DNA of 5,108 bases from a bacterium (GTDB lineage Bacteria > Bdellovibrionota_C > UBA2361 > SZUA-149): assembly GCA_003230795.1 (NCBI GenBank), contig QIGM01000465.1:1-5108 (forward strand), in the 5' to 3' direction. A program made the translations under genes and the position numbers. Numbering within the stretch: the first letter of the stretch is position 1; every line of letters begins with the position of its first letter. The notes under the pieces were generated by a model that saw only the letters and a program-made list of their open reading frames with translations, was not told the DNA's origin and did no database searches. Positions 1 to 5,108 of the stretch are shown piece after piece.

Positions 1-1
1 A

Positions 2-193
2 GGATCCACAGTAAAAGTCTATCTCAAACGCTCTCCCAAAACGTTTGGCTACGGTGTCATTATTTGGGAAAATTCAGGCGCGTCAGACAAGGCTCTAGTG
101 GGCGTGGTGAAAACCACTCGATATTTCTCGAATGGGACTGCGGCCTATACCTGGCAGTCTTCCGTCGAAATAAATGGTGGTAAAGAGTTCTAA
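2..193 (+). CDS. C-terminal fragment of an unrecognised protein (5' end outside window)
   Basis: Reading frame 2 is open from the window edge to a TAA at 191-193 and gives 63 residues ending in INGGKEF. The translation alternates hydrophobic and polar residues (VKVYLKR, YGVIIWEN, ALVGVVKTTRYF, AAYTWQSSVEI), which suggests a beta-rich C-terminal domain. There is no membrane segment or motif that I recognise, and no family can be assigned. It does not resemble the N-terminal part of M23 endopeptidases, so I treat it as separate from the peptidase remnant downstream. It may be the real end of a gene running in from the left, or a fragment in an already decayed stretch. The open frame is short, so coding is only moderately supported. 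Confidence 0.4.
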   Translation, partial: GSTVKVYLKRSPKTFGYGVIIWENSGASDKALVGVVKTTRYFSNGTAAYTWQSSVEINGGKEF

Positions 194-204
194 GCATCAA
201 TCTG

Positions 205-236
205 CAGGCTCCTTGACCTTCTCGTCGTTGAGCCTG
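205..236. repeat. Inverted repeat after the first reading frame
   Basis: CAGGCTC (205-211) is the exact reverse complement of GAGCCTG (230-236), with an 18-base spacer. A G-T wobble and a T-A pair can extend the stem outward to nine pairs. It lies 11 bases past the stop codon at 191-193, where a terminator could be. The loop is long and no T-run follows, so a functional intrinsic terminator is doubtful and chance is possible. Confidence 0.3.
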
Positions 237-285
237 TAGCCTCTCATGGAGACTACCTTTTACCGGAAGCGATGGACAGACTCGT

Positions 286-692
286 TACTTTGACGCATCA
301 ACAGGGACCCCAGTTCGAAGCGTCGCAAAGGGGTAATAACATTCGCTGGACGAAAGGGCGGCGGTGGAAAGACGATTAAGATTCGACGTAGCGACCGCTA
401 TTCAACGGCCTATCTTCATCTCTCTCGAATAAATAAGGGGATTCGCAAAGGCGCGAAGGTCAGTCGTGGCCAGCCTGTTGGTGCGGTCGGAATGACAGGA
501 TTGGCGACGGGTCCACATCTGTATTATAGCTTTTACGATCGAGGCAAATACGTGGATCCGCTAAAAATCAAGCTGCCGACCGTGGAGCGATTGGGAAAGG
601 GAAGCAAAATCCACCGTAATTACCTCAGTCGGGTGCTGTATACGCTGAATCATTATCAGAATGTGGCCTTGGAAAACTTCTACTGGGAGTAG
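286..692 (+). pseudogene. Decayed M23 (lysostaphin-type) murein endopeptidase remnant
   Basis: The remnant matches the catalytic domain of Gram-negative M23 metallopeptidases, which cut peptidoglycan cross-links in the periplasm. Frame 1 (from about 286) reads YFDASTGTPVRSVAKG and then hits TAA at 334-336. Frame 3 continues the same domain with GVITFAGRKGGGGKTIKIR, YSTAYLHLSR, GMTGLATGPHL, YVDPLKIKLPT and a tail to TAG at 690-692. One missing G in the G-run at 330-333 explains the shift. The N-terminal part (signal or anchor, usual accessory domains) is absent, and stops interrupt all frames upstream. Zinc-site residues are also lost: the family HxxxD before GTPV has Gly and Tyr at the two ligand positions, and the HxH of GPHLHY reads HLY. 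The YxHLS histidine remains. Loss of ligands as well as frame argues for real decay rather than a single sequencing error. An ATG at 492 could give a 66-residue peptide, but it lacks most of the domain. Confidence 0.8.
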
Positions 693-719
693 GGTTCATG
701 AGGTCTTAACCCATGAACC
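693..719. terminator. Stem-loop just after the M23 remnant, possible terminator
   Basis: GGTTCATG (693-700) pairs perfectly with CATGAACC (712-719) around an 11-base loop, starting one base past the stop at 690-692. The position suits a 3'-end structure for the old peptidase gene. No T-run follows, so this would be a weak or Rho-assisted terminator, or simply a transcript-end hairpin. An alternative pairing of TGAGGT (699-704) with ACCTCA (717-722) competes with it. Confidence 0.35.
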
Positions 720-734
720 TCAGGTGTGTTAAGA
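704..734. repeat. Second, overlapping inverted repeat
   Basis: TCTTAAC (704-710) is the exact reverse complement of GTTAAGA (728-734), with a 17-base spacer. The left arm lies in the loop of the 693-719 hairpin, so the two structures cannot both form fully. It could be a switchable structure, an operator-like site ahead of the next gene, or coincidence. Only the complementarity is directly visible. Confidence 0.3.
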
Positions 735-797
735 TTGCCGGAGGCTGGCGTGAGATTGATACCGCGCAAGACTTAAAGGCGAGTCAGCGAAATTGTT

Positions 798-813
798 GAT
801 AATTAAAGAGTAG
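798..813 (+). promoter_or_regulatory. Weak -10-like hexamer and purine-rich stretch upstream of mpnS
   Basis: GATAAT (798-803) matches the sigma-70 -10 consensus at five of six positions, but no convincing -35 lies 16-18 bases upstream. The purine-rich AAAGAGTAGG that follows (about 804-813) is the only Shine-Dalgarno-like stretch ahead of the ATG at 828. It is about 14 bases away, farther than usual. No sequence resembling a Pho box stands out. This is a tentative expression signal. Confidence 0.2.
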
Positions 814-827
814 GCAATTGGTCCACG

Positions 828-2198
828 ATGAAATCTTCTGAATACACAACTCTCCTAGGCGCGCGCGTTCGTAGCGAACTCAACGACTTGAAGCGAACCC
901 CGGAAGCTTGCGCCACAGAACTAGAGCTGCCTCTTGAAGAGGTCGAGAAGATGCTCAGCGGCGAAACTTCACGTGAGGCAATGCTTAAGTTTATCGACCT
1001 TCTTGGTAAGAGTTACCCGATAGATATCGGCGATCTCATGCTTCCGGAAGATGACTGCGAGCGTGGAGTACGTTTTGTTTCAGCAAAACAATCTCAAGAC
1101 TCCGCGAGGATTTTTGATCGCAAAGATAGAAACGGCGATTTGACTCCCTACTATGACTATCGAGACACTGCGATGTCCTGTCTCGCCCCCTTCAAGCCAG
1201 AATGGATTAAAGAGCTTCGAGTCGTTAGTGACGCCGATCCTGAGAATCCAGATATCGCCTATAATCACGGGCACTTCATGCACCAACTGACGTTTTTCGT
1301 CGGCCCAGTAAATTTCTATTACGAAATTGATGGGAAGAAGCATGGAGTTGAAATGAATACGGGCGACTCAAATTTCATCATGCCTTTTTTTCCGCATAGC
1401 TTTGCTAGTCGCTCAGAAGATGAAGACGCAATTATCATTGCGGTAACATTCGGTGGAGACGTTCGTCGGGCTCAGAAGGAAATTTATAGTCTGGGGAATC
1501 GGGCGATGGATTTTCGTTTGAACGGACGGGCCTCTAACTATGCCGCGCGAGTTTCCCTACTTAAGCAGCATCTTGCACTAGAGCGAGTTTCTAACGAGAT
1601 CGCCGTGCAGCAACTGCAGCAGCGGAACGCTGACTTTACTCTTGAGGAAGCTCTTGACGAGGAGAGAGAGCTTGCGGGGCATCAGTACGAACTTCTTGCC
1701 GAAATGCTTAATGTCGAAGTGCAAGACCTTCTCTTTAGTCCCCTCCGTGAGGGAGAAGACGTGGTAGTAACTCGATTCGATGAGAAGAGGGGCTTAATTC
1801 TTCCTTCCAATGCGACACCTGGTTGCCGTATCTATCCTTTGTCTCGTAATCGCAAAATGCCTTTGCTAAAAGCATTCAATATCGAAGTAACCGGAAGCGA
1901 GAGCTTTTTATCTGAGGGTTTTGCAGTGCCCCAGCATACTTATCTGTTTAACTATGGCGCTGAGCCAGTGAGGCTTGAGTGGGAATTTGAGGGGAATTCT
2001 TGCGAGGAGATTCTAAGACCGGATGATTCGGCTTATCTTCAGCCATTTATCAGACATAGCTTTTCTCGTGCATCAGAGAATATCGGTAAATTACTGTCGG
2101 TTAGCATTCCGGGAGCGATGAACCTTACAGCACAAAGAGAATTCTCTCTTTTCGCTTCAGCCGAACGAGTCATCCGTGAAACCGGGCGTTGGTATTAG
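828..2198 (+). CDS. mpnS: Methylphosphonate synthase (MpnS), iron-dependent tandem cupin oxygenase
   Basis: MpnS is a cytoplasmic non-haem iron enzyme that uses O2 to cleave the C-C bond of 2-hydroxyethylphosphonate, giving methylphosphonate and a one-carbon product. The 456 residues form two HTH-like plus cupin repeats, the layout and length of the HEPD/MpnS family. An HTH-like domain spans about 1-75, with K22 aligning to the active-site lysine of HEPD. The first cupin (about 105-215) carries NHGHFMHQLTFF (146-157) and GDSNFIMPFFPHSF (179-192). A second helical region covers about 235-303 and a second cupin about 310-440. By family knowledge HEPD binds iron with His-Glu-His. Here the Glu position is I184 and a glutamine, Q153, is available, giving H149/Q153/H190. 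This is the 2-His-1-Gln site of MpnS, at almost the same numbering as the archaeal enzyme as I recall it. The second cupin keeps H370 and H410 but lacks the equivalent Gln, so it is probably structural. The closest alternatives, HEPD and the epoxidase HppE, fit less well. The start at 828 preserves the whole HTH-like domain. No other phosphonate gene is visible in the window. Confidence 0.9.
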   Translation: MKSSEYTTLLGARVRSELNDLKRTPEACATELELPLEEVEKMLSGETSREAMLKFIDLLGKSYPIDIGDLMLPEDDCERGVRFVSAKQSQDSARIFDRKDRNGDLTPYYDYRDTAMSCLAPFKPEWIKELRVVSDADPENPDIAYNHGHFMHQLTFFVGPVNFYYEIDGKKHGVEMNTGDSNFIMPFFPHSFASRSEDEDAIIIAVTFGGDVRRAQKEIYSLGNRAMDFRLNGRASNYAARVSLLKQHLALERVSNEIAVQQLQQRNADFTLEEALDEERELAGHQYELLAEMLNVEVQDLLFSPLREGEDVVVTRFDEKRGLILPSNATPGCRIYPLSRNRKMPLLKAFNIEVTGSESFLSEGFAVPQHTYLFNYGAEPVRLEWEFEGNSCEEILRPDDSAYLQPFIRHSFSRASENIGKLLSVSIPGAMNLTAQREFSLFASAERVIRETGRWY

Positions 2199-2252
2199 GG
2201 CCCTGACCCCCTTTCACTACCCACCAATTTAAGAGCCTGCTAGCATAGGCCC

Positions 2253-3557
2253 ATGTCCTCATCTCAGAACGTACATGTAAATATCCGTCGACTTGCAGTC
2301 GGTGGCGCCGGAGTTGGCGAGGTCGTAGCACAATCTGACGGCGGAGAGTCCTTATTGGGTATTACGGCCTTTGTTCCTTTCGCCGCGGCGGGGGAGAAGG
2401 TGCTTGCTCGTATCGTTGAAAAGAAAGAGCGTTACGTGAAGGCGGAGTTACTGGAGATTGAAACACCGAGTTCATCTCGAGTTGAAGCGCCCTGCCAGTA
2501 TTATCGAACGTGCGGCGGCTGTGAGCTGCAGCATATGAGCTATGAAAGTGAGCTGCAGGCTAAGCAAGAGATGATCTTGGGCGCCTTACGCGCGGCGAAG
2601 CTTGAGTCAGAAGTGCTAGCGCGCGTTCAGCCCATTATCGCCGGCCAGGAATATGGCTATCGCAGAAGAGTCTCTCTCCATATTGATAGTTCAGGTAGAA
2701 TTGGATTCTACCGTGAGAACTCGCGAGCGGTTGTAGCGATTGATGAGTGTTTGATAGCGGTCCCAGAGATTAACGAAGCCTTGAAGTCAGTTAAGGCTTT
2801 AGGTCCGGTTCTTCAACAGAAAGCCACCTCTTTGCTTCTCGAAGTAGACTCCAAGGGTTTGGTTGTCGTGATTAAGTCACCGTACGATTTAGCAGTGCCT
2901 CAGCGAGATTCGATCTTAGAAGCCGCGAAGAAGCACTTCGACAATGTGAGTCTGATGGTTGGCGGCAAGGAGGTCGGTGGCTTCGGACGACAAATTTTAG
3001 AGATGCCACTTGCTCCGAGCGGCACACTGAATTTACAGGTTCCCGCGGGAAGTTTTTCCCAGGTTAATTGGAACATGAACCTTAACTTGCTTGCGCAAGT
3101 GCTCGAGCATGCAGGAGTAGCTCCAGGTAGTGAAGTCTTCGACTTATATGCGGGAGCTGGAAACTTCGCGCTTCCGCTCGCGCGAGCCGGTATGAATGTT
3201 ACTGCGGTCGAGAATGATAGCAGGTTGGTAAATCTAGGGCGCGAGAATGCCAAACGATATAAGTGTGACCATCGTCTTAACTATGTCGATTCGAATGTAG
3301 AAGATTTTCTCGAAACTCGACGAGCTTCAGGAAAAATTCCGCTCGTTGTGGCAGATCCTCCACGAAGTGGCATTGGCAAATTGGCCCCCTCGCTCCAGTT
3401 TGCAGACCGTCTACACCTTATTTCCTGCCACTTGCCTAGTTTTGTGCGAGATGTGAAAAATTTCGTACAGCTCGGCTGGTCGGTCGAAAGAGTTCAACCC
3501 TTTGATATGTTTGCCCAGACGTCTCATGTTGAGCTGCTTGCTGTTTTGTCGAAGTAG
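2253..3557 (+). CDS. rlmD: RlmD-like 23S rRNA (uracil-C5)-methyltransferase
   Basis: This is a TrmA/RumA-family enzyme that transfers a methyl group from SAM to C5 of a uridine in RNA. In RlmD the target is U1939 of 23S rRNA. A TRAM-like beta domain covers about residues 5-72. The [4Fe-4S] cysteines are C81, C87 and C90 (CQYYRTCGGC) plus C166, close to the C81/C87/C90/C162 set known for E. coli RumA. PAGSFSQVN (264-272) precedes the SAM-binding DLYAGAGNFALPLA (297-310). VADPPRSG (366-373) and the catalytic C392 in SCHLPSFVRD follow, and E427 in SHVELLAVL is the expected general base. Length (434) is full for the family, so it looks intact and active. The residue after the catalytic Cys is His where family members usually have Asn. 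It begins 54 bases after mpnS with no clear Shine-Dalgarno sequence. The exact target uridine, and so RlmD versus RlmC or another paralogue, is inferred. Confidence 0.85.
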   Translation: MSSSQNVHVNIRRLAVGGAGVGEVVAQSDGGESLLGITAFVPFAAAGEKVLARIVEKKERYVKAELLEIETPSSSRVEAPCQYYRTCGGCELQHMSYESELQAKQEMILGALRAAKLESEVLARVQPIIAGQEYGYRRRVSLHIDSSGRIGFYRENSRAVVAIDECLIAVPEINEALKSVKALGPVLQQKATSLLLEVDSKGLVVVIKSPYDLAVPQRDSILEAAKKHFDNVSLMVGGKEVGGFGRQILEMPLAPSGTLNLQVPAGSFSQVNWNMNLNLLAQVLEHAGVAPGSEVFDLYAGAGNFALPLARAGMNVTAVENDSRLVNLGRENAKRYKCDHRLNYVDSNVEDFLETRRASGKIPLVVADPPRSGIGKLAPSLQFADRLHLISCHLPSFVRDVKNFVQLGWSVERVQPFDMFAQTSHVELLAVLSK

Positions 3558-3606
3558 GGTATCCCACATCCTTTATTACTGCTGTTGTACTATTTAGAAG
3601 AGTTCC

Positions 3607-4668
3607 ATGACGCACACCACGCTTTCTGATTTAAATCAATATTTTCGAATTGCTCTTTATCCAGGAGCAAGCGGCACGGTGTATTTCCTAAATTTTCTGA
3701 AAAGTTTTGCGCCCGAGCTTTTGAAAAAAATAGTCGGTATCGGTGATGGTGATGCCTCTAAGAATGGATTGGAGATTGACGGTCTGGAGATCTTTTCTCT
3801 CGAGAGATTGCCGAGCATTACGGCTGATGTGATTTTGCTGAATACGATTCTTCATGCTCCGGAAATTCGAACTCAGTTGGAAAAAGTTCTTCCGGGTGTA
3901 CCAGTTATCGATGTGAATTCGATCGAAGACTATCTTCACTCAGTCAGCAGCTATTCCAAACTTGCGCAAGAGAATCCATGCAAGCTAAGCGATGGAGATC
4001 TTGAAAAAGAACTTGCTGAACTCGGAGAGTACTATCTGTCCATACCTTTTGGGTCCAAACGTTTTTCGAACTCCTCGAAGGCGGTGTTTACCTACGAGCT
4101 ATTGAACTTTCTCGACTTGCCCGAATCTCTAGAAGGCTTAGATGTCTTCGATATCGGAGCGTCTGACGGCTTCTATAGCTTTGAATGCGAAGCGAGAGGC
4201 GCGAAAAGCGTAACAGCGGCCGATGGATTTGCCTGGTCGGACGAAAAGGTTTTCAATCGCTTTCTTAGAACTCGCGAATTGCTTAACTCAAATATCAGGT
4301 ACGAGAATAAGCTTGTAGAAGATTACGAAATAAGTGAGAAGCCTGAGTTCGACATCATTCTTGCCTTAGGTCTTTACTACCACTTAAAAGATCCAGCCTT
4401 GGCGTTTCGAAAATTCCATTCCTTAACGCGCTCGAAGCTGGTTGTTTCAGGTCGCATCGTTGTCGCGCCCTTTGAGAACCCTCTTTCTCCAGGCCAAGAA
4501 GCGCCTTATCTGTTGTATAACAACCCCGCGTGTCAAAAGTGGATGGCGAACAAGACCGGTTTACTTACTATGCTCAGCGCTGTTGGTTTTCGCGAGACTG
4601 AAGTTAATTTTGAACTAATCACTCCTGGTAACCCTGTTGGTTCCATCGTTGTAACCGCCTACAAGTAG
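3607..4668 (+). CDS. Rossmann-like N-terminal domain plus SAM-dependent methyltransferase
   Basis: This is a 353-residue two-domain protein. Residues about 13-105 look like a nucleotide-binding Rossmann-type domain: a first strand into a glycine loop (RIALYPGASGT, 14-24), a VGIGDGDASKNG turn (43-54), then TADVILLNT (72-80). Such domains are often attached to enzymes of glycan and sugar-nucleotide metabolism. The C-terminal part (about 145-353) is a class I SAM methyltransferase, with motif I VFDIGASDGFYSF (180-192), an acidic turn at AADGF (204-208), DIILALGLYYHLKDP (249-263) and the common late motif TMLSAVGF (321-328). FGSKRF before motif I and YYHLKDP recall the CmoB/DUF1698-like group, but the N-terminal domain and the sugar-aminotransferase neighbour make a tRNA role less likely. 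The acceptor is unknown; a sugar or glycan, or a phosphonate-linked product, are possibilities. An AGAAGAG Shine-Dalgarno sequence (3596-3602) supports the start. The next gene begins 16 bases downstream, so the two are probably co-expressed. Confidence 0.75.
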   Translation: MTHTTLSDLNQYFRIALYPGASGTVYFLNFLKSFAPELLKKIVGIGDGDASKNGLEIDGLEIFSLERLPSITADVILLNTILHAPEIRTQLEKVLPGVPVIDVNSIEDYLHSVSSYSKLAQENPCKLSDGDLEKELAELGEYYLSIPFGSKRFSNSSKAVFTYELLNFLDLPESLEGLDVFDIGASDGFYSFECEARGAKSVTAADGFAWSDEKVFNRFLRTRELLNSNIRYENKLVEDYEISEKPEFDIILALGLYYHLKDPALAFRKFHSLTRSKLVVSGRIVVAPFENPLSPGQEAPYLLYNNPACQKWMANKTGLLTMLSAVGFRETEVNFELITPGNPVGSIVVTAYK

Positions 4669-4684
4669 AGTTTGTCTTTGCACT

Positions 4685-5108
4685 ATGAGTTCCCAGAGTT
4701 TTATTCCAGTTTGTACGCCATGTTTTCTCGGAAAAGAGGAGGAATATACCAGCGAAGCGGTTCGTACTGCTTGGGTTTCTAGTAGTGGGGCTTATATTTC
4801 TAAGTTCGAAGAAGCCTTCAGTGCCTATTGCGGCACGCGCCATGGGGTTACCACTAGTAGCGGTACTACGGCCTTGCATCTTGCCCTCCGAGCTCTCGAT
4901 GTTGGTCCTGGCGACGAGGTGATAATTCCTAATTTTACGATGGTTGCGGTTCTGGCTGCAGTTCTGTATTGCGGCGCAACGCCGGTGTTCGTCGATGCGA
5001 CGATGGACACATGGTGCCTCGATACAAGTCTACTGGAGAAGAAATTTTCAGAGAAAACGAAAGCTCTTATTGTCGTTCATACCTACGGTCACCCGGTCGA
5101 TATGGAAC
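4685..5108 (+). CDS. DegT/DnrJ/EryC1/StrS sugar aminotransferase, perosamine-synthase-like (3' end outside window)
   Basis: The first 141 residues of a PLP-dependent aminotransferase run off the right edge. Members transaminate a keto-sugar nucleotide to an amino sugar for O-antigen, capsule or other surface glycans. Visible family landmarks are FIPVCTPCFLGKEEE (6-20), AWVSSSGAYISKFEEAF (29-45), the PLP phosphate-binding SSGTTALHLAL (58-68), PGDEVIIPNFTMVA (75-88), GATPVFVDA (97-105) and VVHTYGHPVDM (130-140). The pattern is closest to GDP-perosamine synthase as I know it, but the sugar cannot be settled without the rest. The PLP-binding aspartate and the Schiff-base lysine lie beyond the window. 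The ATG at 4685 places the conserved FIPV segment at the usual distance from the N-terminus, although the Shine-Dalgarno sequence is weak. It starts 16 bases after the methyltransferase stop, consistent with an operon devoted to a modified glycan. Confidence 0.92.
   Translation, partial: MSSQSFIPVCTPCFLGKEEEYTSEAVRTAWVSSSGAYISKFEEAFSAYCGTRHGVTTSSGTTALHLALRALDVGPGDEVIIPNFTMVAVLAAVLYCGATPVFVDATMDTWCLDTSLLEKKFSEKTKALIVVHTYGHPVDME

Noticed and set aside
492..692. Independent small protein starting at the ATG at 492
   Set aside because: The ATG is an internal methionine of the M23 GMTGLATGPHL motif, so it is part of the peptidase remnant. There is no good ribosome-binding site upstream.
735..827. 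Pho box controlling mpnS
   Set aside because: No pair of CTGTCAT-like repeats with the proper 11-base periodicity is present. The nearest CTGGCGT-like stretch is a poor match.
828..1060. XRE-type DNA-binding regulator reading of the mpnS N-terminus
   Set aside because: HTH-like helices are a structural part of the HEPD/MpnS/HppE family and supply an active-site lysine. The iron-site residues indicate an enzyme, not a repressor.
1080..1343. Minus-strand 87-residue open frame inside mpnS
   Set aside because: It lies opposite strongly conserved mpnS coding sequence, including the iron-site region, and its translation shows no recognisable domain.
2198..2252. Terminator between mpnS and the rRNA methyltransferase
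   Set aside because: GGGCCC at 2198-2203 and short GGCC/GCCT complementarity are present, but there is no stable stem with a T-run, so the gap does not clearly separate transcripts.
2900..3253. Minus-strand 117-residue open frame inside the rRNA methyltransferase
   Set aside because: It overlaps the SAM-binding coding region, has low-complexity Ser/Pro/Lys-rich composition typical of an antisense shadow, and has no family resemblance.
3688..3939. Minus-strand 83-residue open frame inside the methyltransferase gene
   Set aside because: It is antisense to the Rossmann-like domain, and no motif supports it.
4619..5010. Two minus-strand open frames over the aminotransferase start
   Set aside because: The plus strand encodes unmistakable DegT-family motifs over the same bases. 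The antisense translations are Arg/Ala/Thr-rich shadows.

Overview
This window reads as accessory sequence from a Gram-negative, probably marine or aquatic proteobacterium. The indications are an RlmD-type rRNA methyltransferase with the four-cysteine Fe-S motif, a remnant of a Gram-negative M23 murein endopeptidase, and a methylphosphonate synthase, a gene known mainly from marine microbes. The exact lineage cannot be fixed from this sequence. Every recognisable gene is on the plus strand.

The left end (1-692) is decayed. It holds the C-terminal tail of an unrecognised protein (2-193), then a 5'-truncated, frameshifted M23 peptidase remnant (about 286-692) that has also lost zinc-binding residues. 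A short intergenic region (693-827) carries overlapping inverted repeats and leads into the main gene.

The main gene (828-2198) encodes a tandem HTH-like/cupin iron oxygenase. Its metal-site residues (H149, Q153, I184, H190) match methylphosphonate synthase (MpnS) rather than its relative hydroxyethylphosphonate dioxygenase (HEPD). MpnS cleaves 2-hydroxyethylphosphonate to methylphosphonate. Bacteria with C-P lyase break methylphosphonate down under phosphate starvation and release methane, so this gene is a potential contributor to aerobic methane production.

Three genes follow with gaps of 54, 49 and 16 bases, so all four could share a transcript. They are an RlmD-like 23S rRNA uracil-C5 methyltransferase (2253-3557), a two-domain protein with an N-terminal Rossmann-like domain and a C-terminal SAM methyltransferase (3607-4668), and the start of a DegT/DnrJ/EryC1/StrS sugar aminotransferase resembling GDP-perosamine synthase (4685 to the window edge). 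The last two look like the beginning of a surface-glycan locus. The most attractive reading is that methylphosphonate made by MpnS decorates a cell-surface polysaccharide. The upstream phosphonate genes (PEP mutase, phosphonopyruvate decarboxylase, phosphonoacetaldehyde reductase) are not in the window and would have to lie elsewhere.
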